Part shown: piece by piece, positions 12,501 to 25,879 of the stretch
How positions within the stretch are numbered: the first letter of the stretch is position 1
Layout: every line of letters starts with the position of its first letter
DNA from: Rhabdornis inornatus
Lineage: Eukaryota > Chordata > Aves > Passeriformes > Rhabdornithidae
Reading direction: 5' to 3'
Length of the DNA stretch: 64,000 bases
NCBI GenBank assembly: GCA_013397075.1
Contig: VWZS01009934.1
Location: forward strand, 4,492,305-4,556,304
Notes under the pieces: model-generated
The model's database searches: none
The model's input: the letters and a program-made list of their open reading frames with translations, nothing else
Told to the model about the DNA's origin: nothing
Made by a program: the position numbers and the translations under genes

Positions 12501-15100
12501 GGACTCTTACATAAGGAGGAGTAAGAAACCATGGAGTAACTCAAAGTAGTTGCTTATAAGCGCCCCACATTGGCAAAATTTCAGTTTTTATTAATGGAAC
12601 TGATTGGTTTTGTGACCCAGTGAAACTTGAGAAACAGCAATTATTGTGCTTTCCACAGTTTTTGAAACTCCCTTTACAAGATCACCAGCCACTGCAGAGT
12701 TGCTTTCCAGCTAGCATGGCACAGGCAAATTTTACTCTCATTACTGAGGATTTTTTCTAGATCCTGCCTGTTCCTCAGAGGTCTCCTCTAATTGCTGACA
12801 ATCCTGCTGGCCTTTTATTTGATGACTGCCAGACTGTCACCAGATCACTAATCTCAAATCCATCAAAGGAGCAGCAAAACCCAGCTCACTTACAAAGACT
12901 TGTTCCATCCTTTCTTTTGTGACCTGACTTAAACCAGGGGTTTCAGTATGGAAGACTGGTTAGCAAATTTTTTGATGCCATGGGAATGCTTGTCTGAGAA
13001 TAAGTTCATATTTATGCTCTTATGATCCAAAACAGACAGAAACATGGATATATATGTATCTGGTTGCAAGAGGAGGCTGTAGGGCTTTTGGTTCATTTGG
13101 GTTTCAGTGGCGTGGCTGGTTTTGTTTTACTTCTCAATGTCACTTGAAAAGAGATTTGTCCTAATTTAACAGTAATCCATGATCTGGAGGCAAACTATGT
13201 TTGATGATGCCCTAGAGTTTAGAGAATTATTAGGGTTTTTATTTTTGGCGGGTCTTTCATGTGATAGGATCTGTGCTTTGGGGCTGCACTCTTTGCAAAA
13301 CGGAGAATGGAGCTCTACAGGGCTTAAGATAAATCAATCTTTTTCCTCTTGCTTCCCATGGTGAATTTGCTCCTGTGGTGGTTGCATAAGGCAACCCAGC
13401 TGAGCAAAGCCGCAATAAAAGAGAAGCAGCTTGCTACTCACTTTCTGTCAAGTTGCCACACTCCTTCTGTACATGCTGCTCTACACCAGTTGCAGATTAC
13501 CGCAGCAAATAGCTTCCAAAACTCCAGCAGCCCTTTCTCCCATGTGCCTCTGCTTGTTAGCATGGCTGAAAGGCTTTTGTGCAACTGCAGCACAGCTTGT
13601 CGTCTGATATGGCACAAGAGAAACCAGTTCATTATCAGTGTCCCTTTTTTATACTTTAATTGCCCTGGCCGGTCATACATTTCTGCTCCTGGAAAAGGAG
13701 TCAGTTCAGTATCTGGAAATGTGATCCATCATGAGCTTCAAGTTGGGCAGCCTCACTTGAGATGTTTTCACTGAGGGACAGATTCAGGACTTGGAAGTCT
13801 TTGGCAGGAATCTGGAAATTCTTTGCTGGAAGAACATGCAGACATCCAAGGCAGCTTTACTATTCCAGGGTGCTGGATACAAGTAGCCCATCAGAAAAAG
13901 GAACTTTTCACCAATTGTCATTTACCTTATGTTCAGAAATCAAGAGTGTACTTTAACAGATTGTAAATGAGCAAGGTTTAGGCAATTTGAACCAGGTGGT
14001 GTGCAAGGCTCACCACATCAGTGGCACAATCCCTCTTCCAAGTAGAACTGGCTCACAGCTGCCCAGCTCCTCCATTATACTGTGCAGGTTTCCTGCTGTG
14101 TCACAGTGGAGGTAGGAAGGAGGAGAGCATGACAGCTCTGCCTTACCAAGAGCTCCTTTTTTGCTGTTTCTCCATTGTTTGCTCCATTTGGGTTAGTGAG
14201 ATACCTGTCTTAGAGCAGCTGGGTACAGCTTGAGCCTCCTCTGGCATGTTCTAGCTATCTTCCTACATACTTGCCTTCATCCAAGTTGTACAGTATGAGG
14301 AAAGACGGCATTGTCATCCTGACTTACCAAATCTTGTATTAGTCATGTCTTTGGGAGATGGTGGCAGTTCTTCACCTCCCACGCATAGCCTAGATATAGT
14401 CTTTTACCAGGCTCGATATGGATTAAAAAAAAAAAAAAATAAATCCTAATTCTTTGGCTCCTTTAACTGCAAAGGTCTTTAATTCATAAATTTTATCATT
14501 TTGTTTGTCTGATGAGAACTGTAGCCTCTGCTAAGGACGGTATTTTTTCTTCCCTGCCCCCTCTTGCTGTTGTGGTAGGGTGAATTGCATCATTTCTAAT
14601 AAGATTAGAGCTATTTGCATTTTAAGGTGTTCAGGGTATTAGCTGGCAGTGTGTCAGTTTAGTCTGTCTGAGCTGGCTTTGGTCACCTCCCATAAAGGTT
14701 AGAGAGTTCAGAAATATTGTGCCTGGTTGAACTGAGAGTCTAGACATGTCTGGAGAGATCCTTAGTTTTCAGGGTTTGTCTAAGCTTTGTTTCAATAGGG
14801 GTGTGAAAGCTACCAAAAAAATGACAAGCTAACACAAAGGTTTGAAAGTCATTTGAGTACTGTGTGGGTGAGAAATGCCTGTATCTGTACTCTCAGTCAA
14901 AGAACAGTAAAGGGCACACATAGATCAAAATAAAGAGCACTGTCAGGCAAATAAAAGGCCTTTTATGTATGTGTAGAGATGGAGGAGTCCAGGGTTGCTC
15001 CTGGTTTTAACTGTAGAAACTTAGGTGTGCCACTCAGACCCCTGCATGCCAGGCTGTAGTCCTCTGCATTCAGCCTGATCCAGCCTTCCCTGGAGGTGAG
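9580..15100. other. Non-coding stretch, no gene seen
   Basis: Open frames are short (up to about 140 codons near 13349-13774) and show no recognisable domain, splice-site framing or conserved start. A poly-A run sits at about 14426-14439. Nothing else is recognised. Confidence 0.5.
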
Positions 15101-15101
15101 C

Positions 15102-15187
15102 CAACAACTTTCCTGATGCTCCAGGAGTGAAAGAAAAGAACAGGCAACAACCTTCCTGATGCTCCAGGAGTGAAAGAAAAGAACAAT
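15102..15187. repeat. 43-bp tandem duplication
   Basis: Two adjacent copies, 15102-15144 and 15145-15187, begin CAACAACTTTCCTGATGCTC and CAACAACCTTCCTGATGCTC. They differ at one internal base and at the last two bases. The near identity suggests a recent slippage or duplication event. Confidence 0.9.
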
Positions 15188-15189
15188 AA

Positions 15190-18100
15190 ATATCAAAGTA
15201 TTATTCTGCACTCTTTGCCACTCCTGGAGGCCCAGCTGCTGCTGGTGGTGGGTGGCCCCGTGCTCCGTGCAGCTGTGACCATACCTCTGTCCAGTTTGGG
15301 GACCTTCCCTGTGTGCCACCTTTTGGTTCGAGAGAGCTTTCCCTGAAGAGCCCCAGTTCCATGCCTTGAAAAGGTCCCTATCATTTTCTTCTCCTATTCC
15401 AGTGAACTTCTTCACCTACTGAGCATTGAAAAACATATTGTCCAAGAACATGGTTTTCATGGGCAAACCAAAACAAGGAGCAGCTTTGCTCCTATACCAA
15501 AAGCTGTCCCGAATTGTGGAAGATTTAATGGGTCTTAACAGAAGTTGGGCAGTAGCCTGACCCCTGACAGATGCCACTGTGTGCTGTGTTCTGTCTGGAG
15601 GAGTCACTGTATGCTGGGGCCATCATGCCTATTTGGAGCTGTGGTGGAAGTAGGAATGCTAAGGATAGGGCATGGAGACTGCTTGTGCGGTTGCTGACAG
15701 GTAGACAAAACACTGGAGTTACACACCGGTGTTTTTTTGGCCTCAAAGCTTGCAATTTCTCAACTAGCAAATGAAGTAACCTGGGAAAAGGACAAAGGAA
15801 CGGTAACATAAGTGGAATATGCCTGAAAGTTTCCTTGAGAGGAATTAATGCAGAGCAGAAGCTATTTGCTTCTGCAAGTTTCTACAGGCAAATTATATTC
15901 TTGACCACTCTTCAGTTCTCATGATAACTGGAGTATTTTAAAACTCTCATTCCTGGAACTGTATAATAAGAATGTCAAGTCTCATTAAAAAAAATACAGT
16001 AAAACATGTTTCTAGCCTTCCTGATTGCAACCCAAATCTTTTGGGTATGGCCCGAGTAAACTCAAATATTTCTAAACCATAAGAAACAATGGCAATGTAT
16101 TTTTGCAGTCTTGGAATTAACATCAAGTGGGCAATACTAGAATTATCAAACCCTCATCATCAGTAGTGCTAAAGGCTCTTGAAGGATATAACCACCTCAG
16201 CAGTTACGTTTAATGTGAAGTGTGGAGGAGAGCAGCCATTTCATTTCCCTAGTTATTTAGGCACCACTGGTGATATATATGTGGGTTTGTATATTTAAAA
16301 TAGGCTTTGATGTTTTCCCTTATGCATCTTTTTATTATATAAATAATGTCCTTGTTTCTTGGTGTTTGCTGTTAGTGTGTGCAAATACATTCATCTTTTG
16401 TTTCACCCTTCCCTAGTGACCTGTTACATTTAGTTATGGGATATACAGAAAGGAAATAATTAGTCTAACTTTGATCTGCCCTTGAAATTGCGCTGTGCTT
16501 TTAAACCACTGTAGAAGAAGAAGAACAGTAAGTTTGTTTCTGCTCTCCTCAGCAACAAAGCACAGAGTAAACCTAAGCACAGTAAATTATCGTATTATGA
16601 TAGCCTAAAGAGCCACTTTTTAATAAATGAGTTTTAGATGCAAACTTTTCTTTCCAGCATGGAGATGCTGCAGATAGGGCAGCGGTGTGCCAGGAGCTCC
16701 TGAGCTGTGAAATCAGAGGAGACCATTGGATCATTGCTTCCGAGCACCCACGTGGGTGCCCGTTTCATCTCAGCCCCTTACTCTCATAGAGTCCCTCACC
16801 TTAATTTATTTTTCCACTTTTTAAAATTGAAGCTTAGTTTGTTAGTGATTCTTTTTTTTCCCCTTTCTTTTTTCATCTTCATATTCTGCTTGGCACTATA
16901 TGAGCAAATTATTAAAGCCTCCCTGCTCCAAGGAGCTCTAGGAAGAAAAAAAAATCTGCCAGAAGTTATTTGAAATGGGCTGTGAAATTTGCAAACTGTT
17001 ACAGGAAAAGCTGGTATAGTTTTCTGTTACAGGAAAACCAGGTATAGTTTTCTATTTCTGATCCCCATAACCTAGAAACAAAGCAAAAATTGGGTGATGG
17101 AGCAAAAATGCAACAGCTTTAAGATTTGTTCTTTCCAGTTGCTGGTGGTGAAGGAGAGCTTTGGGTCCAGTGCCTATGGCCACAGAATTTGAACTGTGTG
17201 TCCATCTAGTTAATTGACTTATAGTTGGTCTTTTTGGGTTTTTTAAATCTTCATTTATTTCCTACTGTGTGTTGTTTTTTGAGACACCAATACTATTAAA
17301 AGTTAGGTAATAGGACAATAGGAAACAGCGTTATTTCAGGTAGTATCTGGACCTTGTTTTTACAGTTTCTTTTACTGCTCAGAAAAACAGAGACTAGGAA
17401 GAATTTGGAATACAGAAGTACAATGCCAATTTTTCCTTCTAATCCCTTTAGTCTGCTTGTGCATTTACAGCATGTGTCTTTGTGGGGGACTGTCCCAGTG
17501 CAACAGAAAACTGTCTTGGTGATTCAGTAAATGGCCCCTTCCACTGATCCATGGGAAAGACTATTTGCTGTCAAAGGCTTTCCTTGGAGTGTTTTTTAGT
17601 TTTTTTCCCTTTTTTTTTTTTTTTGGTAGGCAGATGTTGAGCTAAGAATACCCAGGATTTTTTACAGTGGATGTGAGCATTTTACGCCTTAATCTCACCT
17701 TCTTTTTCATAAGCAAGTAATCTTCTTTGTCATAGTTTCAGACCTCAAAATCCTAGGGCTGTCTTTTTTTAATTGTGCAGTGAGTGCTCAGGCCACTGAA
17801 GTTGTGATTCTTGATTGAAGGATCTTTATGTTCCTGTAATACAAATAAATGGTGAAAATGCACTAGTTTTACCCAGATGTTGTTTAACTGGCCTGGGCGA
17901 AATGTGAAGCCAAAGTCTTTCTAGTGAGCCATAATTAAAGTTGCCACTGTATTTTTGTACTATTTTTTGTACACTGTATAGTTTGTACTATTTTTATTTG
18001 ATTATCTAGTATTCCTATGTGATATTTCCCATCCAGTGCAAATATTTTTGTTCTTTTTATCTGTTAGCTGTTTTTCTGCCCGAAGCCATTGTGTGTTGCT

Positions 18101-20990
18101 CCTTTAAGACGACATCTCCTGTGATGTACCCCAGAGCTAGAAGTAGTAGTATATAAAAGTGTCTTAACACACTTCACACTATTACAGTGCTAAATTATTT
18201 AGGTTTTTCAAAAGGCATTTAAGTCTTTGCTGAAAGAGGGTTCAAATGTGTACAGCAGTGGTGGTTATTATGCAATGTATGTTTGTCCAGAAATGCATAT
18301 GAAAGGTAGAGATGTTAATTTTAGTTTCACTGAGTCTCCCTGTCTGGAAACAGAATGTAAATCTGAGTATGTATCTCTCTCTTGTGTTTTGCCTCTGGCA
18401 GCCTTTAGAATCACAAATGCACATTTTTAATGACTAAATGTAACATTAACAGAGACCCATTCTGCCCCAGTTATTTCAGCGGAGAATGGACTTGCTAGAG
18501 ATTGCTTTTAAGTAGCCACATCTACCTAATCAAGGTTTCCCCCTTCCCCCTGGAAAAAAAATACTTAAAAAGCAGAGAAAATAAGATTATTCATTTCTGT
18601 GCAAGCTTCAGAGTGGCAGCTGGGATGTGAAGTAAGAGGTCATGGTGTATGGCTGCACAATAGACCCTTCCCTCCAGAAGCTGGTATTTTTGTCAGCTGG
18701 ACCAGAGGTGGGCAGGAGGTTGTACAGTGCCCCTGGGGCTGGGACCCAGTGCTGGTGTCATGGTGAGTAACCTGCTGCATTTTCTGGGCATGGCTGGAAA
18801 ACACTGCCAGAGGTGGAATGTTGTAAAGGATGAAGGGGTATCTTTAGGTTATATTTTTCTTCCAGGTTTTAAATAAATCCCTGCACCATTTTAGGGAATT
18901 AGGAGTAAAACAAAAATATTTTGGAAAGCCAACTTAGCCTTTCTCTTTGTTTTGCATTTCTTGACTTCCTGAACATGGAATACTGCTTTGCTGGATGTTG
19001 GGGCTGTGAGTGCAGGCTTGGCAGCATTGCTGCTGTGTGCGTGCTCCTTGCAGCTGGCATTTGGAGCTCGCCCTACATGGTGGGATTGGTCTTGAGCTGA
19101 GGCACCTGGGGAATGAGCAGCTTTCCTATGTGGGGACAGTGGTCCAGCATCACTTTCCTGCCAAAAAATGCTGCAGCAGGGAGCTTGCAGCTTGCATAGA
19201 GTAGGAGGATACTTGGTGTTATCCTGCCTGTACCTCCTGGCAGTTTCTGCAAAGAGCTAACCTATGGCATCTTGCTCCTTTGTAAGGGATGGGTGAATCT
19301 GAGTCCTGTTGGACAGGCTTTGGGATTTGAAGGAGTCCATAAAGAGAAATGGAGCTTGGCCATGTGGTATCGGCTCCTGGTACCTTCCTATTCCTTTCCC
19401 ATTAATGTGAAACTGGGATTCATTCCCCTTAAATGAAGTACTTAATGTACATGATTGAAAAAAAAGAAAAAGTACGCTGCAAGGTGCACATGAAAAAGGC
19501 AGAGAAACTCAGGACCAACCCAAGGACAAGGGCAATTCAGAAAGCCTTGCAGCCAGCTGGTGATGAAACAAAGCATGAGGGATTGTCCCTCTTCTATCCC
19601 CGCTGAGCTGGCAGGCTGGAAGGTTTTTCCCTGGATGGCTGTCCTGCCAGCTTGCTGAAAGGAAGGCTTCCCAGGAGGTCAGGGCTTTCATGCTGCTGCA
19701 CCTTCTGACTGGGTTGATGTGGGGAAGGAAAGAGACCTGGGGCAAGAGGCAGCACAACAGCTTTTAAGAGTATAACCTTAAAGGAAGAGGAGTTGGAAAA
19801 GCCAAAGATAAAGACAGCCCAGAACATCCTCAGGGCTGCCAAGCCTAAAATTAGACACAGGCTAGGCTTTGTTTTCCTTGCAGGCTCACATGCCACATGC
19901 GTCTTCCCCCAGTTGGCCTACTCCATGAGGACGGCGAGTGCTGACGCCAAGGAGCACTTGACTCCCTGGGAATAGTTTTCTTGTGACTTTTTGTAGTCCC
20001 CATCATCACACAGTGGGAGCAGGTGGGCGACACGGCAGAGCTGCTGTCACGTGTGGGCACACGTGGTGCGGCGCTGCTGACAGCAGCTATCCTGGGACTG
20101 CTGCTGTTGACAGCCAAAGCATTGTTGATTCCAGGGAGGGTCAAAATTATTATTGGTGACTGCATGAGGTATTAAATGCAGGGTTGACATTAGGAGTTCA
20201 TACACAGAGCACAGCTCACCTTGTCACTTAGGTGGTGGTTTAAAGTGTGGGCAAGTGGATCGGGAGCAGGCAGCAGAGGGATGCTGGATACCACATCCTA
20301 CATGTGTGTTACAACTCTTCCCTTAAAGGCTGCTGCTTGCATTTTGGCAGGGCACCTCTGAACAGTTATGCCCAAAAACTCCACTTTTGCCAGATGGAAA
20401 AAAGCCCCACAAAATTGTTTGGGCATAGCTTGGCCATTCAGGGTGAGCCAGAACAATGTGTAAAGCTTATACTTGGGGCTACACCAAATACTCTTGGATT
20501 CTCATGTCAGTGCATTAAAAGGCAGCAGAGTGACCATATAGTCACTCCTGTTTGAAATGGTGTATCTCTTAAGAAGACATGCTGTTAAACCAGACTTACT
20601 CTGTGAGCTCTGAAACAGGCTATCTTAATTTTATTTGGAATTCGCTTACCACTGTTGTATTCACATTATGCATCAGAAAAGCCTGTTAAGATATGTGCTT
20701 GCCAGGGAGTCCTGCAACTGAGCAAGAGCCTTTCTGATCTCTTTGCCAGGTTGTTACCAACTCTGCGTGCAATTTGGGCAGGTTTGGAGTGTAGAAGTAC
20801 AGGTAAATCAGACTGCAGTAGTACTTTTGGCATCTCTGCTAGCTGCTGTACAAGGGACTGATCAACTCAGGACATTTCAAGAATGCAGAGTTTCGTTTCT
20901 ATTTTGCTTCTCCCTGCCTCTCCTTCTGTTTTGTCCAGCTGCTTAGGAAAAGCAGCGGTTTTTCAGCTGCCTTCTTTAATCCCCTTTGAC
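15190..20990. other. Non-coding stretch with minor simple repeats
   Basis: No gene is recognised. It holds a poly-T run near 17610-17625 and a 28-bp tandem duplication at 16996-17051, listed separately. Open frames are short and unconvincing. Confidence 0.5.
16996..17051. repeat. 28-bp tandem duplication
   Basis: Copies 16996-17023 and 17024-17051 both start CTGTTACAGGAAAA and end GGTATAGTTTT. They differ only at two bases in the middle (GCT versus CCA context). Confidence 0.85.
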
Positions 20991-20999
20991 TGGGCTGGA

Positions 21000-21720
21000 A
21001 TTTTAGCCAAGCAGTACCTATATTACAAGAGGGGAAAGGCACTGAGTATAATGCTGCACTAAGGGTTTTACGCTTGTCTCCTTGCTCGCTGCGTAGCCAG
21101 GATAAATCCTAGCCATTTCTCCAAATCCCTGCGAGTTTTTCTTCAAAATGAAGTGATTAACTTCTGCTGTAAACTTCCCCTTGTCTAGGGCATCCAGGCC
21201 TTGCGCTGAGCTTGACAGCATTCAAGATCTCCTGCCCACATAGACTATTAGGTTCTGCTTATCCTTCGTTTCCACTGCCTGGTGAAATATTAGATAACGG
21301 GGAAAGAGCTTATCTTACATGCGTCTGAACTGACAAATATGGCAGCCTTTCAGTAAAAAGGCTAATGCAGACGAGGCCTTTTTCCTGGCTAGAATAAGAA
21401 TGAGGCCGGCGCTTGTCTTCTGCCGCTGACAACGGTCAGATGCATGCAGCATGATTTCCATAGCATCCAGACAGTCGGAGCACCTAATATCTACCTGTCT
21501 AGTCAATACATCAGCTTTGCTAGAGCAGGGAGCTAAAGTTTGTCATTGAGGCGGGTTTCTAATGCAGCACAAATGGATCTTTCAGCTGTACTCCAGGGTA
21601 AACATTGTAAGCCGTGCAAATTTATTTACCAGCGCTGACAAATAACTGTGTCAGTCACTTTTGTTTTCTCCCCAAAATAAGATATTCTTTATAAATGCCC
21701 TTATGGATTTAATTTTTGCA
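21000..21720. promoter_or_regulatory. Candidate conserved non-coding element
   Basis: This block has a balanced, non-repetitive composition and retains CG dinucleotides, unlike the AT-rich, slippage-prone DNA around it. It contains two opposed GATA-type motifs, AGATAA at 21292-21297 and TTATCT at 21310-21315, with a TTATCC at 21259. No coding frame is convincing. The texture resembles vertebrate enhancer sequence, but conservation cannot be judged from one genome. Any link to LDLRAD4, about 13 kb downstream, is inference. Confidence 0.25.
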
Positions 21721-21842
21721 GCTTTGTGCATGGGGAAGGGGGAGGGGGGAACTTCTTGCTGTTTGAACAGATTATTAGATATTAGTGTTTTTTTCCCTAT
21801 GTGTTTCTGCACATGAAAAATTAGTTTGTGTTTGGAATCAAT

Positions 21843-21881
21843 AATCTTAAAGGTCTTTTCCAACCTAAATGATTCTATGAT
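21843..21881 (+). mobile_element. CR1 LINE 3' tail, severely 5'-truncated
   Basis: The bases around GGTCTTTTCCAACCTAAATG followed by ATTCTATGAT match the diagnostic 3' end of avian CR1 retrotransposons. Only about 40 bp remains, consistent with the usual extreme 5' truncation of CR1 insertions. It has no coding capacity. Confidence 0.85.
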
Positions 21882-21889
21882 ACAAATAA

Positions 21890-24800
21890 CCTTCAGATAG
21901 ACCCATTTCAGGATTTAACAGTTTGATGGTAGCAGCTGGGAAACACTGTCCTGATAACAATGTTGAGGGGAGTTTGGCTTAACAGCACAGTTGAGAAACT
22001 TTGCTTTGCTGTGCCAGGGCTACCTGGAGGGGCAAGGGGAGCAGGAAGGAAGAGGCTGCTTTGCACACAGGGTGCTGAGCAAGTCCTGCTACTCATTTCA
22101 GAAGTTTCTTGGCTCATCTGAGGCATAGGGCTGTGCTAGAAATTTAACACTTCCATTTTGAGAAGGAATACTCACTGTTATAATGTGGCATATTTCTGCA
22201 TTGCATTCATACAGATATTTTGGGAAATTGTTTTCCCAGCTGTAAATTCTAAACCATACATTCGCTTTTGAATTCTAAGCCACCAGCTAAACCCCAAAGT
22301 GTCTGACAACCCAAAAAGCTGGGGATGTAGTGGGAGAAACTGGTGTCCTTTTTAGAAAAGAGGGAGTAGAAGTTTATGGGTGGCTTTCTGCAGTACGGTG
22401 AAACACAAGTGTGCTCTGCATGGAGGAACTGGAAAGAGTTGTTAGTTGGGCAAGCCAGACACACCTAGACAGCATCCTGAGCTGCTGCCAATCCACACGG
22501 GGGGTTTGGATCTCTTCCAGGCTTTGTTCCTGAAAATGAATTGTTCAAGATGGGAAAGTCTGAAGATTGCATTGACCAGTGAGCCATGCCTCTGGGTGTG
22601 AGTGTTAATAAAGGGAGAGAACTCAGGTTTCGGATTTAAGCTAGAGGCTCACAGAGAAAAAGCTGTGATCAAACTTTAGCCTATATTTCATTTGTTTGCA
22701 AGAGGTGGCCTACAATTTTTTGGGGTGTTTTGCCCAAAAATGTTTATAAAAATGGGGTTTATTTTGGCCTCAGAAATTTGAGAAAGGGCTTTGATCTGAT
22801 TATTTCGTTTAGCTATTAACTTGTTTTGTATCCACAATTTATATATAAGAGATCACCTCTGTATCTGTTCCACAGGAGCGAAGAAATTAGGTGCCATGTA
22901 TAAACCATGCAGAATTTGTAAGACAATGGATAAACGCTAACTATTATGTTATTTATTTAGTGCTTTGATAGCCATGTTGCAAAACAAATGAGGAGGTGGG
23001 GATGTCTTTTGGAACAGAATATGCTGCAGCGCCCGCCTTGATCTGCATTAGACATCTGCACTGTGAAGTACAAGCGATGCTCAAAGGCGCACTGAGAAAA
23101 CAAACGGGTTACAGAACTGTCGTGTTAGAAATGACAAAATGTGTAGGCAATGGAGAACCTAAAACTGCTTCAGTTTCAGGCAGGATGTTAAAGTATTAAC
23201 TGAAGAAACAGCGGAATATAGCAGTAAAGATAAAACATGAACATTTTGGAAACTGGGACTCTCTTCTTTATGTGACAAAAATTCACACTGTGCTAAAAAA
23301 AAGAAAAAAGAGCAAATTTTTTTTTTTAGCAGAAGAACAGACCCTCAACATTTTGTGATTTAACACTGGGAACCACAACTCTTACCTCTAATACTGGGAA
23401 CCACAACTCTTTACTCTGAGAGTTAAACCCTCCCCCCTGCCCTCCCCCAAAACCTCAAGAGCAAAACAACAAAAAAACCAAACCCCAAAGCAAAATAGAA
23501 AACCACCTTCCTGAAAATTTTTAAAGATGTTCAGGTTTAAGTTGGCTTTGGGTAAGGCACTTACAATGAACAAAATGTCATAGTCTGAGCTTTCAGAGCA
23601 AGAAATGTGAGAAGAAATAAAGAAAAAATTACCAGAATCTTTTAAAATTCAAAATGTCTAAGCTGTTTCTGCCCAAAAAAGGATAGATTGAAGCTGAGAG
23701 CCAGTTTGGGTTGTATGACAGATTCATGCTTCTTATACGTGCAACTTTGGCTTGAGCAATTCCCTTCTTCCTGCCTTAGGTGTGTAAACCAGAAACCAGA
23801 TGCATTAACAGCAAGGTATTTGGTGTGTCTAAAAAAAATCCAGGATAAACTCTGGAAAGGGTGTGCCTTTTCTAATTCACTTAGCAAAACTGTGCTAGTA
23901 TGATGACATGCAGTTTTCAAGGCAGGAAATACAGCAGGTAAGGTGTTGGCAGCACCTCAGCCTCACCATCCTGAGTGTCACACAGCAATATTTCTGACTT
24001 TATCCATGAGCCATCAATGATTTCTCTCAGGAGACCCTTTTGAGTACCTACCACAGCCAGGGGATTGGATCCCGGAGGGCAGAGGTGGCTGGGAAGCTCT
24101 TGCTGCAGGGTGTAAACTTTATAAGGGAAGCAATTGGAAGTTTGTGCTGCACTTGGTCAAGACTACAGAAAGCAGGAATGGCGTGGGATGTACAAGGAGT
24201 AGCTACTGCCCTGCCTGAGGGCAGGGGCTGTGTGGCCAGGCCTTTCCCATGTGCCACATGTGTGGTCCTGGTGGTGTGGTGTGCCCAGCGATCGTGCACA
24301 GCAGAGAGGGTGCACACATGCACACAGGTGCTGGGTGAAGTCTGGCACGCAGTGCGTGGGGGAGGCTGGGATGCCGTGTGCAGGTGGCCAGCACATGCCT
24401 CCGGTGTCAGACGCATCCCAGACCCCACGTGCTCGCTGGATATGTGCTGTGCTGGCAAGCTGCACACTCTCACGAGTCATTTGTCTGGGACTTATGAATG
24501 GCAAAAAGCCTGGTCTGAGCTGCTATGCAGATCAGGATGCCGGCATCCTGAAATCCCGGACAAATCCCCTTAGTGCTTTTGGTAAATCTGCAACTGGGAT
24601 TTAACGTTGTGACAGCACATCCTAAGTGTGGTAAAAATAGCCTGTCTCCCAGCAGTGCAAACCTGACTCGCACCTCACAGTTAATGGGTGAGCAGTCAAG
24701 GCAGTTTCTGGAATCACTGCACGAATGCGTGAAGTGGCGCTGGTGGCAGGGGATCACAGAGCGGCGCTGTAAAATGCTTGCCTGGCTCAGGCTGATTCTC

Positions 24801-25760
24801 TGCAGCTTTGACTTAAAACTCAGCGGACCAGAAGTGTGTCAGAGACCCCTGATCCCAGACTGGAAGGGATGATGGAGAGATCTCTCTGCCCTTTGCTTCT
24901 CCAGAAGGCTTTGTCTGCCCTGACTTTGCCTGGAGGCAGTCTGCAAGGTGTGCTGTGTGGGCAGCATCCCCTCCTAGGCTGGGCACAAAGCTTAGCCCTC
25001 TCCCTGAAGGCTGCATAGGAACTTGGATTTATTTGGTTTTAACACTTTACCTTAATCCTAATGAAAATCCACATTTTATATTAAAAATTAGGGCTGCACC
25101 AAATGTAAAGCATCAGTAGTTTAGCTGCCCCAGTGGGGTAATTGGAGAAGTGAGAGAGAGTGGATGTTTTTCCTGCTCTGCATGCACGCATAGATCACAG
25201 TTTCTCTGTGACCCTGAAAACAAGTATCTTACTCTTAGAAAACTTCCTCTCCAACAAGTCAATTCACCCGAAATCCTTGCCCCACCCAAATGGGGTGTAG
25301 TGTTATCTCTTCAGTGGGCTGCACAAAAATGCTACCGGTGAGTCAGTACAATGTTGGATGTACAGTTGTACAGAGTGGGAATACAGGATGAAGTAGTTTG
25401 AAATGCAGCCTCCCATCCAAAAATACCAGCCAACCAACTGTAAGATGCATTAGCTATCATTTCCCAGTGTGTCTGGTAAGATTTCAAGCAAATTTTGGTT
25501 TTTAGCTGTCGCACACAGGAAAATACCATTGCAGCCCCCTGGGTCCAGCCTTTTGCTAATTGGGAAAAGGCACCCATCCACTTACCACTGGGCAGATTTT
25601 GAGAATGCATGTTTGTGATTTAGGTGCTCACATATCATCTTCAAAAGTGGCTTAGCAGCCCAAGTGATATATGGTACTGGTAGTGGACAGCATTTGAAGG
25701 CTGAGGTGAGTGAGGCCATGCTCTGTGGAAGTGCTGCGTAGGTGCTGCTGTGGTACCAAG
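21890..25760. other. Non-coding stretch with a GC-rich pocket
   Basis: No gene is recognised. From about 24030 to 24470 the DNA is unusually GC-rich for this area and has overlapping open frames on both strands (177 codons +, 141 and 113 codons -). None resembles a known protein, and there is no matching splice or start context. Poly-A and C/A-rich runs occur at 23300-23510. Confidence 0.45.
23361..23416. repeat. 28-bp tandem duplication
   Basis: Copies 23361-23388 and 23389-23416 share ACTGGGAACCACAACTCTT and differ at a few end positions. Confidence 0.85.
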
Positions 25761-25769
25761 AGAAAGAAG

Positions 25770-25870
25770 AATGGAGATGACAGACAGGAAGAGCTGAAGG
25801 GACTTGCCTTAGCTCACTGACAGGTCTGTGACAGAGTTAAGGAGAGAAACTCAGTCTCATTCTGATCTCG
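25770..25870 (-). mobile_element. MIR-like (CORE-SINE) remnant
   Basis: The stretch GGGACTTGCCTTAGCTCACT, followed by a GGTCTGTGACAGAGTTA-like segment, matches from memory the reverse complement of the MIR/CORE-SINE body (around its GTGTGACCTTGGGCAAG motif). It is heavily diverged, as expected for an insertion older than birds. Ends are approximate. Confidence 0.5.
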
Positions 25871-25879
25871 TAGCTAGTA

